From: Rallus limicola
Lineage: Eukaryota; Chordata; Aves; Gruiformes; Rallidae
NCBI GenBank assembly: GCA_022605955.1
Contig: JAKCOZ010000001.1
Coordinates: forward strand, 71,926,520-71,990,519
Direction: 5' to 3'
DNA length: 64,000 nt
A program made the translations under genes and the position numbers. The first letter of the stretch is position 1. Each line of letters starts with the position of its first letter. Positions 50,071 through 62,334 of the stretch are shown piece by piece. A model generated the notes under the pieces. It saw nothing but the letters and a program-made list of their open reading frames with translations. It searched no databases and was not told the DNA's origin.

Positions 50071-50530
50071 CAAAGGGCCATGAAGATGATTTGGAGCTGG
50101 AGCACCTCTCCCATGAAGACAGGCTGGGAGATTTGGGTTTGTTCAGCCTGGAGAAGAGATGGCTCTGGGGGGGACCTAATTGTGGTGTACCAATACTTGA
50201 AGAGGTCCTACAGGAAAGCAGGAGAGGGACTGTTCACCAAGGAATGCAGTGATAGGCCAAGGGGTGATGGCTTTAAGCTGAAAGAGGGCAGGTTTAGGTT
50301 AGACTTTAGGAAGAAATTCTTTCCTGTGTGGGTGGTGAGGCCCTGGCAAAAGCTGCCCAGAGAAGCTGTGGCTGCCTCCTCCCTAGCAGTGCTCAAGGCC
50401 AGGCTGGATGGGGCTTTGGGCAGCCTCAGCTAGTGGAGGGTGTCCCTGCCCATGGCAGGGGGTTGGAACTAGATGACCTTTGAAGTCCCTTCCAACCCAA
50501 ACCATTCTACGATTCTATGATTTTGTGATT
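50071..50530 (+). mobile_element. CR1 LINE, 3' end (5'-truncated)
   Basis: The translation contains GDLIVVYQYLKRSYRKAG, RPRGDGFKLKEGRFRLDFRK and LPREAVAASSLAVLKARLDG, the end of CR1 ORF2. It is followed by GACCTTTGAAGTCCCTTCCA and the end repeats ATTCTACGATTCTATGATTT. It differs clearly from the 25930 and 58352 copies and so belongs to another CR1 subfamily. The upstream part is frameshifted. Confidence 0.92.
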
Positions 50531-52530
50531 GGAAACTGAAACCAAAGTCTCACATACTTAACCTGTGTGGACCAAAGCAAGTACTGGAGGTCTTAACACC
50601 CAGCTGCCAGATCTCACAGCTGAAATCCCATTCTCCTGTACCTGTAGCTTCTGGATGACTGAAGAAAGAAGTGTGATGATACTGTGATGACAGTCCTTCT
50701 GTCAGAGATTGCAGGGGTCCCTGCAGCCCTTTCATAGCCAGGGATTCCAATCAGAAGCGCCTCTCTAGAAATCCAACTTTAGTTTGCTCGAGGGACAGAC
50801 GTCTGTCTTAGCCAGGAGTCAGTGCAGAGCAAATACGCGCTCCTGGGAGAGAAACACCAGGCTGTCTGTATGACAGCAAGGAGATCTCTTGCCTGGGGTG
50901 GGCACACACAGACCCGCCAGAAGAGGCATGAGGACACTTGCAGTGTCCGAGTCGATGAGACAAGTAATGAGGCTGCACCATTAAGTTTATCCCCTCCGTT
51001 TGCATCAAGTTCCTTGTTGAACTAGCACATGCTGTAGAGGCTCTTTTCAAGTCACCCACCACTCATGTTTAGGAAATGGACCCCACAGTTTGCTGACCTG
51101 ACAGCACAATGGAACAAGGAACTCACTGCAAAGGCTAGAAAAAAAATAGTACACTGCATACCTACCTGGAAAAATAGAACAGAAGAGATTGTCTCCATCC
51201 AGTATTTCTGGAGAAAGTTAATGATGAAGCAGTGGCTGACCCAGAAAGTACTCATTAACACTGGCTACACCACTGAAGGTAGCAAATACATCATCTTCCA
51301 TGAAAAGCAGTAATGGGGACTGTGTAATGCTCCTTGTGCCCTGCTTCAGACACTAGGCAACTTAGTTGAAACAATTGTTAAAAATTTGGAGTATAAAGCC
51401 ATACCACCCAGCTGGCAAGGATGTGACAGGAGGAACAACTCGGTACAGATTCTGAAACAGGCCATTGTGCTGGGCTGGTTCGCAACTCGTTAGTGGGCCA
51501 GTTACACTGAGCTAGTCAGTGCTGTGGCAGTCACATGCAAATGCTCTGCTTTGCTCTCTGAAGCCCAAGTGAAAGACCAGAGCCATTAGCTGTACTCCTG
51601 GCTCCTCTGAGCTTGCTGGGAATCCTCTGTTACCACAAACCCCAGCCAGCTGATTGCATGGAAGCAGCAAGGGGCACCTCTGGGAAGCAAAGGTACTCTA
51701 CAATGTACATGGGTCCTGCCAAAATGAACACCACGTGCTAGGGTTTCTGTGAAGGTCATGGCATTCTTCACCTTCCTGCCCGTCAAGAGTGCCTAACAAG
51801 ATTAGGCTCCAGCTATATTAGGAAAACCCATTTGTTGGGATACTAGACTAAGGGCTGTGTTTGGGTGGCTTAAGCCCCAAGTCCCCAGATGCAACAAGTT
51901 CCTTGCCTTGATAAATGCATTTGCTCTCACGTGATCTTCACAGGCGCTGCGGTCTTTGGCACAGGAACTAAGTCTGAATCTTCAGGTCCTTGTTAAAAGC
52001 TTAATTTCTTCCTGCTCCCTGAAGCATCTGTGCACATTGCATTTGTTGTGTGAAGATTCTGGGCATTCTGTTCCTCCCCCTGATCATCTCCAACCAAACC
52101 CCTGCCTCCTTCTTTTAAGTGACCCTTCGTCTGAGTCTCTGACCGATTCTACCTTTTCAGGGTGTGTTACTAACCTCGGTTCCTCAGTTGAAAACAAGCT
52201 GCTCCATTCTCTTGGAGTCCCTGGGCTGTATCTGGTTAAAAAATACAGCACCTGTACCCTTTATGGTAGGGGACCTCTCCCATCTTCCACACAGGCCCCA
52301 CACCGACCAGGTGTGTGTTCCACACCTCCAAGTAGCAGCCATCTAGGAGCATTCATCATGTCCTACCGCTCAATGCACAGCCACTTCTCAAAGTGCCTGA
52401 GCTCTAGAGACACAGAGCATTACCCTGGCCTGCTGTCAGGCTGCGTGTTCCCTGACAGACAGAGTTCCAGCCGCTGTTACCACGAGACGCGCGCGAGATG
52501 TACACTGCAACTCCAGCAAACCATGAACTG
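50531..52530. other. Gene-free interval beyond RASSF8 3' end
   Basis: No recognised exon is present. The plus-strand frames at 51065-51313 and 51956-52675 are open by length but lack any recognisable domain or gene context. The second overlaps the T-run and the presumed end of the RASSF8 transcript. Confidence 0.4.
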
Positions 52531-52556
52531 CAGAGACCCAAAGTTTCAGAATGGAC

Positions 52557-52562
52557 TTTATT
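52557..52562 (-). terminator. RASSF8: Polyadenylation signal AATAAA (RASSF8, distal candidate)
   Basis: A minus-strand AATAAA lying just beyond a 24-base A tract, about 5.1 kb after the RASSF8 stop codon. It is a candidate for the end of the long 3' UTR. More proximal signals are at 53414-53409 and 57319-57314. Confidence 0.4.
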
Positions 52563-52583
52563 GCATGGGAGCATATCCAATAT

Positions 52584-52607
52584 CTTTTTTTTTTTTTTTT
52601 TTTTTTT
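52584..52607. repeat. Homopolymer T run (about 24 bases)
   Basis: An uninterrupted T tract on the plus strand, A in the RASSF8 sense. It lies inside the presumed distal 3' UTR and could misprime oligo-dT in cDNA data. Confidence 0.9.
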
Positions 52608-54838
52608 GTCAACCATCCATGAGAATAATAAAAAATAGAAGCTTTTTAAATGACAAAAAATATAGTTACATATAATACAGATTTTCATCTTGCATTGAAG
52701 CGGAGCAGTACTGAAACGCTCACTCGTGTTTTCACAGTTAGTCTGCATTGCTTCTCTAGGTTAAAGCGTCAGCAACTCAAATCTTCCAGTCAGAACCTCT
52801 AGTTAGTAGCTTCGCGGGGCAGTCGCGAGGGTGAATGTTCTCTGCATTTCCATGCCCGTCACAAACCGAGCGGGCGTACTCGATCCGCCTCAGAACTACT
52901 CAGCTTTTCAGAGGTACCAGCCAGGCTCGGAGCCAGCCATCCTTGCTGCAACCGCAAGCTTTTTGGATCAGAACATGCTTTTAGGCCCAGTTCAGAAACA
53001 CATCTGTGGAATGCTCAAGAAGGTGCTTAAATCCCAGCCGGCTCCCAGGGCTCTGAGCTGATCCTCAGAGCTGCTCGTTCTGCCCCCCACACAGGCACAC
53101 TGACATGAAGCGCTTGCCCAGGTCAGTATCGTGGGTGCAAGTCGCTTGCAAGACCACAAAGGATTTGAACGTTCTTCAGCACTCCACGTGCCCCAGACCT
53201 CAACGCGTTCGCTGCATGCATACATTTATGTATATACTACACAGGCTTACCCCCAACCCCTCCCCACAACATTATTGCAATAATTCTTTGCTGGTATAAC
53301 AGTTTATATACCAAGTTTCACTTATTTCGTTTTCTATAAACATAGAAAAAAACCATCTGAAGAGAGCTAGAACAGCTTTCAACTAGTCGCTATATTGGCA
53401 TTGAAAGCTTTATTTTGAAAACTTTAAGCAGCAATACTGAATAAATAGACAGAAAGATTGTTTTGTCATCTCCATACAACCGATGGCCTTCATCCAAAAC
53501 GTTAAAATACTGTAGCAAATAGAATAAACATGCATGTTTCAATGTTCTGGAGGAAAAAGAAAAAAAAAAGAAGAAGAAAAAAAAAGTAATATAAAAGTAA
53601 CACTTTGACACTTATTTTAATACAGTACAGACCATTAGAGACTATTTTCTGGAAAAAAATATCTGAATACAGTTTTGTTATTTACACGGATCATTAAGGC
53701 CCAATTCAGTCAAGTTAATGCACGTCAGGAATTTATACGCTTCAAGATAACTCACTAAAAATCACAAGATTTTATGTTTGTTGTTGCTCCTACTCGTATG
53801 AACCCAGTTCACTAAAATAATGCAAAACTCTTCACGCTTAAAAACAGGGCAATTACTGCCCCAAGAGGAGACTCTTTTTGTTTCACTGAAGGATCTTTTA
53901 CCTCCCCCAACAAATGCATGTTTGCACACTGCTAACGCTAGCGGTAGTTCTCTTCTTCAAGAACTTCCTTCCAACTTCCTAGGGTTTGGAAAAGCCAAGT
54001 GACCTCAAGGCTAACATACCATTTCCAGAAGCAATTCAGGCACTTGGGAACCAAAGTCCCACTGAAAGATAACGGGAGGCAGGTTCTTGACTGACTTTTC
54101 AGAGCTGGACTTGGGGTTCTCCCTTGCTCAGGCATTCAGGGTGTTTACCTTAGCCTTAACCTACCTGCTCTTCAAATGCTCAGCCTACCCTTCCCTCTCC
54201 CCCAGCCCCTTTTCCCCCACGACATAGCATCACCAGCAAAAGTATCCTCATAGATGAGAGGTAACACAGTTAGTTTCCATTAGTAATAAACGATGGGAGC
54301 TCTCCATATAAATTCCCTGTGCACTGGAAAATAGTGCTTGTGTATTCAACTATTTAATGCAAGCTAAAAAAACCAACCCAGCCCATTTTTATCATGCTTG
54401 CCAGTAAGTAATATGGCACTTATTAAAACCAGTGACGTGTAGCTTCCTTTCTGCTAATGCCCCATAAAGTAGGTTCAATACTCTTCCAAAAAGGGATTTT
54501 TCTACATTTGTAAAGAAAGAGTGAGGTTCTGTGGTTGATCAGAAGCAAAACTCGTTAATGTGAGGGGTTTCTATAGCTGCAATACACCATTCGGGTCACA
54601 TTTAATGCAAGGGCATGCTGCTGCTTTGTGGTTTATTTACAGAGAGGGTGAAAATGCTACAGAACTTTCACCTGGGTGAAATTCAGTAAGTGAGGGGAGC
54701 AGGGGAGTTTGTCAGTGTCTCACAGATGGCAGGTTAGGGTACCAAAGCCTCCCCTTTGCCACAACAGCGGCCGAAGGTGTAAACGTGTTTTCAGATCACC
54801 TTGATGTATGCTAAAGCCCTGACAAGGAGGGTCTGCTC

Positions 54839-54863
54839 GATGATGATGATGATGATGATGATG
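54839..54863. repeat. (GAT)8 trinucleotide repeat
   Basis: Eight GAT units (ATC in the RASSF8 sense) within the presumed RASSF8 3' UTR. Confidence 0.9.
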
Positions 54864-55447
54864 CAGTGGCCACTCCTGAGCACAGCTCCAGGCCGGCCCT
54901 TCTGTCAAAGAGCTTCTGCCACATCAGCATATACTATTTTTTAACTCAAACAGCAAACGCCTCCCTGGATTCTATTAGAAAACCGTAACTTAATTCCTCC
55001 CAAAGCAACTCTTCCCCTTCCTTTTGATCCTTTTCCTCCTCCCCTCCACCTTAAAGAACAACCTGGCAGAGCAGGTTTTCTGATGCCAGAGAGCCTGATT
55101 CAGCTCAGACTTATCTGTGGGAGATGGACCGGTCACAAAGCATGACGAGAAGGTTAACTGGGTAAACATGCTGATCTGCCTGAAAAATACTTCATCTCAG
55201 TCCAAGGCTGAAATGGCAATGGGTTTTTCCTTGTGTTTCTCCCCACCCCCATGCAGCATAATTTGGGCCAGACTTTGCAAGGTGCCGAGTGCCTCAGCTC
55301 TCTAACATCAAGAGGTGCTGAAGATGCAAGATATCCACTGGAGAGGGCTGTTTTATTTCTGTAAATCAAACCCAGAATGTAAGGCATATATGCTCAAGTA
55401 CCTTGGACAGATATTGTCCCCAAACTATGTATAATTTACACTTTTTT

Positions 55448-55459
55448 ATGTATATACAT
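55448..55459. promoter_or_regulatory. Pumilio-type site in palindrome ATGTATATACAT
   Basis: A 12-bp palindrome containing TGTATATA on both strands, matching the Pumilio consensus UGUANAUA in the RASSF8 transcript sense. Ten bases further is the hairpin at 55470-55490. Confidence 0.4.
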
Positions 55460-55469
55460 GCACATTGGT

Positions 55470-55490
55470 TTTGTATTTGTTAAATACAAA
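55470..55490. other. Perfect hairpin, 9-bp stem, 3-base loop
   Basis: TTTGTATTT, then GTT, then AAATACAAA: a perfect inverted repeat in the presumed RASSF8 3' UTR. The stem is AT-rich and therefore weak. Confidence 0.5.
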
Positions 55491-57640
55491 GTTATGGGCA
55501 CACTAAACATGAGCACAGAATTGTGATAAACTAATGGTAAAATCTGTGAGCACTGCTAAGATTCTGCAGGTAGGGACATTTAATTTTCCAGTTTGCTCAC
55601 AAGGGGAAGCAAAAAACCAACCCAAAACCCAGCTGGTAAGTCAAACAGTAAAAATACAGAGTCCATTTGGAAAGGTCTTTTATATATTCACAGCCTTATC
55701 TGTTGCTGTTAGTCTAAATACAGCAGCATTTTTACAATATATGATGCCATTAGTAAGTGGAAAGGGGGGGGGAAAAGGCATTAAATACTGAGGAGTACTT
55801 CATCTTCTACTGTATCTTGTAAAACTTCCATTTGTCAGTACGACTAGGAAGCTCCCTTTTTGGAAAAGGAAACTTAAGATTTGTCTGCACGTTGGTAAAT
55901 CAACGTAAGAGGATGCTAGGAGTTAAGAATTCTTAAATATTTTCTATGGGGAAAAGCTTGGGAGTTTCCTACCAGTGGTAAAAATCCTGATCCAACAGAA
56001 GACATCAGGATTTCTGTTGTTTTGCCACTGACTGCAGCCCAGGTATTTCATACCGCAGTGAAAGCACGGTGACCCCTCTCTCATGTCACAGGGATCTCAA
56101 ATGTAGAGTTGCTGTGAGAACAGGAAACCCAAACTCAACGATGAGAGGCCCATCCCTTCTCCAACGCACCCATGAGGCCAGCCTCCTAATGTACCCAAGT
56201 GTCCCACTGGTGCCGGTCACTTTCTCTACCAACTTGGTGTCCACTTCAGCAATCTAATGTCAAGGCCTGTAGCCAACACGCTGCTTGTTATCGTCCTACT
56301 GCCATGCCTGCTCTGCTCTGACTGCATCAGAGTGACATCACAGGATATGGCAACGGTTCTCTTTTCACCTTTAATTCTGTAAAAAGCTACCACCAAGCAT
56401 GTGAATTTCCCGTTTGTAAGCTTTACATTCTGTAAGTGACTGAACAGCAATACAACTTGCCAAGAGGCTAAACGTCTACCATGTAACATGAGGGATATGG
56501 AATGAAATTGTGGTGCCACTCAAGTCAGCAGCAGCTCTGCTTTTGGCTTCATGGGACTCTCTGCCAGGTTTTTTCCCCTCCAGAAAACTCAGGTGAATTC
56601 TGGAAGGCTGGAAAGAGGACGCTCATTGGTCTTACATTGTTGTTTTTTTTCCCCTCTGACAGCAAGATTTACCACGGAACAAGAACACTGCAATGGCTAG
56701 TGATAAAAATAAAGTACAAAATCACACACAGTGAAAGCCTCCTACTCTCTTTTGGTAAGATATATGAAGACAACTTCTTACATTGTTCTTTTCTCAAAAG
56801 GCATATACAATGTGGCAAAATATTTCAAATATACATTCTATATAATAAAATATCATCTAACTAGTGCATCCTCAATCATATGCTGGAAATATTTTTACCA
56901 AGCCAAAGTTTAAATTCCATAAATCTTTTGAACACTAGGTGCTTCATTCAAGGCAGATTCAACAGCAAGTAAATCCCACGAGCTCACTTTTCAAGCCTTA
57001 GAAAGGTAGCAACGGATGGAACATGACATACCATGACCCACGACAGAAATGAACAGCCGGCGGTGAGAAACCGTTGTAGCGAACGGTTCGGCACCCCACG
57101 CCACTCCCGCATCGCAAGCCGTTGGACTCGGCCAAAGGGTAGATGCTTGTACACACTTAAGAGTCACCTTCTCAGACTGACACACAGCCACACGTTGATT
57201 ATTCACCAGTTAAAAATAAAAATATAAAAAAGATCAACATTCACACGTCCATTGATTAAAGGGAATAAATTAAACAGATCAGTTGCATACATGGTTTCCT
57301 TCACCCTCAGTCTTTTATTTATGCCTGTACAAGGAACAATACTTTCCCAAATGCTTCCCAAGTGGCAAAACCCAATGAAGGTTTTTGCACTCGAGCAGCG
57401 TTGACAGCAAGTTCATCCTTGCCAATCCTGAATCAAGACTGTTCCTCTGTCTCTTTAGCATCAGTGCACAGGGTATGGCTCCAAATGGTGTGTTGGAGGA
57501 AGAAGGAGGAAAATAAACATATGGTGGCTTAACGATGACAACAAAAAATCTTCTTCCATTCATCACTGGCAGAATAAACCAAAAGTGTATCTTTGTCCAG
57601 GGCACCTCGCTAGGTCTTCTCCAGAAGAGGTATGTAACTG

Positions 57641-57762
57641 TCATACATAAATGCCCTCTGGGTTAAAGCCAGACGACAGGGGATTCTGCAGGATCCGAAG
57701 GTTACTGGGGAGTTGCCTTGACGAGCCGGGGCGCTTCAGTGACCCAGACTGAAATGTTGGCT
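57641..57762 (-). CDS. RASSF8: RASSF8, last coding exon (C-terminus and stop)
   Basis: The exon starts after a TCGTGCAG acceptor, completes a Glu codon split with the preceding exon, and encodes 39 further residues ending GFNPEGIYV before TGA (57643-57641). The segment [20 protein letters not shown] and the C-terminal end match mammalian RASSF8 almost residue for residue. The C-terminus GIYV is compatible with a PDZ-binding tail, which is inference. With exons at 59416-59560 and 63076-63965 it brings the visible protein to 384 residues, exactly the mammalian 419 if the missing first coding exon gives 35. Confidence 0.95.
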
Positions 57763-59415
57763 CTGCACGAGAAAACGGGCAGTTAGAAAAGTCAACGTCA
57801 TCAAGGCTGGTGCCTGTAGAACACCTCTCTCCTTCCTGCTTACCGGTGCCCTTAAGTGCAGTATAGAAAAGCTAGTACCACGTACAACAAAAACTGCCAG
57901 TGCCTGACTAGGAAGCGTTGAGATCCGAGGTGCATACCTCCTACTCATTTCAAAATGGAAAGATATACCCACTCGAAATAATCACCTTCCCACAAGGAGC
58001 ACGCACACAAATACATGCACATTTATACAGTGATGTGCAGAAAGAGCCATACTGATATGTAACTCAAAGCTCTGGCTTCCCGCCCACTTAAAAGAGAAAC
58101 TTCACACAAGTACTGACACTGGAGGTCTGGATGTCTTTTCTTCTCTGCCTGCCTCCCTACCCTCCTCCCAGTGCCTTTTGGATATGGAGCTTTCTAAGCG
58201 AAGGGACAGAGCCAGCTAAGGAGAATGCCCAGAGACACAGGCCCCTTTTGAGCAGGGTACTAGGTAACACATGCCATAGCAGAGGAGTTTCTAGCTGCTA
58301 TCAGCTTTTCTAGGGTACAGGTTTCTGGTCTGTAGTGTGCCCAGGTCATTCCAGGCAACAAAGATGATTAAGGGCCTGGAACATCTCTTCTACGAGGAAA
58401 GGCTGAATGAAGTGGGGCTGTTCAGCCTTGAGAAAAGAAGACTAAGAGGGCATCTGATTAGTGTTTACAAATATCTGAAGTGTGGGAGACAGGGGGAATT
58501 GGCCAGCCCCTTTTCAGTGGTCTGTGGGGACAGGACAAGGGGCAATGGCTGCAAGTTGGAGCACAGGAAGTTCCGCACCAACATGTGGAAGAACTTTTAC
58601 ACAGTGATGGTGACAGAGCCCTGGGACAGGCTGCCCAGGGGGGTTGTGCAGTCTCCTTCTCTGGAGATATTCAAGACCTGCCTGGACGCTTACCTGTGCG
58701 ACCTGTCCTAAGGAGCCTGCTTTGGCAGGGGGGTTGGAGCCACTGATCTCTGGAGGTCCCTTCCAACCCCTATGATTCTGTGATTCTGCCTGCGCCATGG
58801 CTGTGACATGCATTCAGAGCGCTCTCATGTTTCTGTCTAGGAAACTCTGAAGCCAGATGAGGGCATGTGCAGGTTGCGCTGATCTCACCAGGGGCAAAAA
58901 TCAATCTGCACATGCCATAACAGCCATCTGTGCAGGACTTGGGATGGCTGGCAGCCCAGCTGGATTAGCTCCTGTTTCCCGTGCGGCTGCTGTCTGGGAT
59001 TTCTTGAGATCCAGACGCATTCCTCTTTCTACTTTGACAACACGTCCCAGCAGAAGAGGAAGAACCCAGAGGAACAGCAACACCAGGAGGGCAATCATCT
59101 TGCATGCCAGCTTACATGCCTGCAGCCGTGGCGGCCACCTTTGGAAGCTCCTGGCCCAACGGGTTACTGACAGGACGAACGCATGCCGAGGCGTGTCGAG
59201 AGAGGAGTTCCATCTACACACTGCGCTTTATTTATAGGTCACTAAACCTTTGGAATGGAAAGAAATAGTTGACACTGTGCCTGCATAATGTTTCGCTAAC
59301 TTCTTTGCTATCCAAGCATTCTCTCCATGTGGTGGTGACAGTGGAAAGGAAGCAGGCAAAGGCATCATGGCCACCCCCTTTCCCCCACCCACCAAAAGCA
59401 TTCTGAGCACCACAC
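57763..59415 (-). other. RASSF8: RASSF8 last intron, containing a CR1 tail
   Basis: A phase-1 intron of 1653 bases with donor GTGTGG and acceptor GTGCAG. It carries a CR1 3' end at 58352-58788, inserted antisense to the gene. A minus-strand open frame at 59221-58901 with a hydrophobic stretch has no ATG at its first codon and no known homologue. Confidence 0.85.
58352..58788 (+). mobile_element. CR1 LINE, 3' end (5'-truncated), inside RASSF8 intron
   Basis: The translation reads GLEHLFYEERLNEVGLFSLE, then LISVYKYLK, DRTRGNG, WDRLPRGVVQSPSLEIFKTC, the CR1 ORF2 C-terminus. It is followed by CTCTGGAGGTCCCTTCCAAC and a TATGATTCTGTGATTCT tail. The ORF2 end is intact to its stop (58711). It is very similar to the copy at 25930-26382. 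Confidence 0.93.
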
Positions 59416-59560
59416 CTCTCTCAAGCTCCACATGTGGGGCCTCCACCTCCACGGGGTCTGCTGGCAGCACCGTCACCTTGGTTCCCGTTTGCTGGATGAA
59501 CTGTTGGAGATTGACCTGTCGCAGCTCCTTTGTCAGCTGCTCCAGTTCTTGTTCCCTGTC
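59416..59560 (-). CDS. RASSF8: RASSF8, penultimate coding exon
   Basis: The exon runs from a TTTCCTGGCAG acceptor to a GTGTGG donor, phase 0 in and phase 1 out, coding 48 residues and one base. [20 protein letters not shown] and [15 protein letters not shown] extend the coiled coil of the large exon and match mammalian RASSF8, where this segment follows the sequence ATKRLQ. The following [13 protein letters not shown] is more diverged, as in other vertebrates. Residues correspond to about 332-379. Confidence 0.95.
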
Positions 59561-59894
59561 CTGCCAGGAAAGAGAGAGAAAACATTTGCTGAGCAGCAAC
59601 GAGCAGCATGTGGCGTTTCAAGACTCTGCTTGCAATCAAGCCACTAATGCTTCTCCTTCCGGTGAGAAAGCCCCCGATTTTTATATCCAAATGCAAAGGG
59701 GAGAGTGACTCTCATTATTTAGAAAGCAAATCAATGCTCACTATTACTTATTAGGGGTTACTACTGGACTGCTTATATTGCTTCTTAGATGACGAGAAGA
59801 TGTTTCTCATCACCTGATAGAAGTTTTGGCACAACAGATGTGAACAAAGAATGGTGCTGGGCAACACCCTGAAAAAATACATCCACCGAGCATC

Positions 59895-59980
59895 AGTCTG
59901 GCACTGAATCTCAGCTCTGCCAGAGGGGTCCAGAAGGGCTTGGGGCAGTTCATTTAGTTCTCTTTCTCAAAGGAGAATAA
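59895..59980 (+). repeat. MIR-like SINE relic (possible)
   Basis: CTGAATCTCAGCTCTGCCAG, GGCTTGGGGCAGTTCATTTA and GTTCTCTTTCTCAAAGGAGA follow the order of the forward MIR core (AATCCCAGCTCTGCCACTTA, CTTGGGCAAGTTACTTAAC, CTC...TGTAAAATGGGGA). It is strongly diverged. Confidence 0.35.
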
Positions 59981-62334
59981 TTCCCTTCTCTTCTTGTTCA
60001 TTGCATTTTCTATTTAGGGTGCAACTTTTTATCGGTTGGGTGAACCGCATCTCCCCTAATTATCTTGTGTAAGCAAAATTATACACGAGCTCACACAAGG
60101 ATTGGGGGAGAGGAGTTTTGCAGGTCTGTGCTAGGAACAGTCCCCAGCAGCAGAGCTCTTATTTGAGGCTGATTTCTAAGGTTTGTAAGAAAATTAACAC
60201 AACTGACTTGATGTCTGAATCAGGACCTTTTAAATGCCAACTGCTTTGTCACTTGTGTGTGCTTGACCCGTTCAGTCAATGCCTATCGTGCTGTTGGGCT
60301 CAGCTTCCCATGCTGGGCTTTTATTTCCATTCACTGACTGCAAGCTTTTGGAGGAACCAAGCTGAGAAACTGACACCAGGCCACCTCCAAATTTTAGGAA
60401 AATACTACAGAAATACACTTCCATTTATTTTAGGGTCGTTAGACTCTACACCTGAGCACCTGGGACACAGGAAATTCTCAGCTGCCTGTGTGTACTACAA
60501 GGTTACTTCCACAGCTCACTATTTTATGAGACTGTAACAAAATCACCACTGAAGGGAATTCAGTTTTTGTAAAAAAACCTGAATCACTGAAATATACAGA
60601 ACTAACATAATAAATAACTTCTTCTTGAAATTTCTCAGCTTTCACAGGAAATAAGGTAAAATGTTAATTACCACCCCAAATCATACTGGCTTAAGTTCTT
60701 ACATTTACTATCTAATTCTGAAACTTCAGTGAGACCTTTTACCTGAAGAAGGGTGGGATTTGGGGGTTTATGTTGTTTTGGGGTGGTTTTTCTTTTGCAT
60801 TTAACATTTCTGCAGAAACAGGGAGAGCAGAGTGCTGCATCTGACTCCTAGCTGAACATAGCCTCACACTGTTACAGAGGTGGCTAGAGAGAAGGAATGA
60901 AAGAGAAAAGGTAGGACAGGAATTTCTCACATTGTATTAAAGCCTCATCAACTTCCTGTTCCTATCACTCCAAATTTAGTGGAGGAAAATTTTCTTTCCT
61001 CCCTTACTGAAAGGTCTATAAAAACACCCTGCTTAACTCTTCTAGTTTCAAATCAGCAGCTCTGTAAATATTAGTATTTAACTTCTTGATTACCAAGAAA
61101 ATATTTCTCTATTTCCCCCCAAAACTGTGCAATGCAGAGAGCTGAGTTAATTTTCTCCTGGGCTTCCAGATCAGTGCGACTTTAGGTTTAAGAACAAGCT
61201 TGGAGGATCTGAATTTAACAGGAGCTTTCCTGAGAGAATTAAACCCTGGTCTACAAAAAAAAAAAACCAAGACAATAAAGATTTTTAACTCAATCACAGC
61301 CTTGCCAAGAGGTGCTGAGGGTAGGTAAGATATATAAAAAGGGCTTGATGCTTTCCTCTAGTGCAAACCCCTAAGTGTAGCATGTCTGGAAACTTAGGAC
61401 AGATAGACATGGCTGAAACTGCTTAGAGTTTTTACCTGGTTGCTTTGGATGAAAAGATTACATTTTCCTCCCTCTCCTTATTTACTAAAACCAGCTTATA
61501 CTGACATGGTTCTTGGGAGTAAGGAGGCAAAATCCCTTTAGATATTCACAGCAGAATCACCTGGCTGCTACTGCAGCACTGCTGAGTATAGTAACTGGGA
61601 ACCCTAGGAATACACGGAGAATCCTCACTCAAATCGATGCCTGGCACCTCAGTCCTATTTCACGTTACACATTAAAATCCCAGGAGTCACAGTCTTTCCT
61701 TCACCTCACCCAGCTCATGGCTGGATTGCCATTTATGTTTGTTCTTTCGCGCTCTACCAAGTCTCAAGGTGGCATCACAAACTTTTGTGAGGAAGTGGAG
61801 ACTGGATTCTCTTGTGACACTTCCCACAACTGCCTGAGGTGGAGAGAAAGCACAATCCTGGGCAGCAGCAAGGCAGACAGGACAAGGGAGATGCAATTCT
61901 TTAAAACAAAAGCACCACAAGCTAACAGTTTAGCTCTATGTCCATTTATCCATGTGCTGCTGTGCACACTATGCCTTTGAATTAATTTGCTTTGGTGGCA
62001 GACCGACCTAGTTAGAATGGGAAGCTTATCCTCTGGAGAGGCTGCTGCAGTGCAAATTTCCCCCAATTTTAACAGTATGAGTCACTGAGCAGCCAGGATC
62101 TGTGGAGCTAGTGAGCACTCCCTCTCAGCAGGGTGAGGTGGCTGGCTGCACTGCCATGGGTGCAGCCATGCTGTCCTCTGCTAGCGCCGCTGGCATCAGC
62201 TCTGGTCTTTCTCTGTCACGGCCCTCCACGTGGTGAAGACTGGCTTCAAGTGAATTCTCTGAGGTCACCCAGCAGTCAGGGAACAGCAGCAAACCAAAGC
62301 TGTAACTGAGCCACCATGTAAAAAAAAAAATCGT

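Larger units (their letters stand above)
52540..57640 (-). other. RASSF8: RASSF8 3' UTR (long isoform, inferred)
   Basis: Downstream of the RASSF8 stop the minus strand runs for about 5 kb without repeats, CpG islands or exons of another gene. Minus-strand AATAAA signals occur at 57319-57314 (short UTR, about 320 bases), 53414-53409 and 52562-52557. Mammalian RASSF8 is known to have a multi-kilobase 3' UTR, so the distal signal is plausible. The segment holds a (GAT)8 repeat, a T24 run and a Pumilio-type site. The extent is inferred; transcript data would settle it. Confidence 0.5.

Noticed and set aside
51956..52675. 239-codon plus-strand frame
   Set aside because: No recognisable motif; it runs through the T24 homopolymer (poly-Phe) and does not start with ATG.
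58901..59221. Minus-strand frame with a hydrophobic stretch (MIALLVLLFLWVLPLLL) in a RASSF8 intron
   Set aside because: The first codon is GTG, there are no splice sites joining it to RASSF8, and I know no homologue. A single hydrophobic run in intronic DNA is weak evidence.
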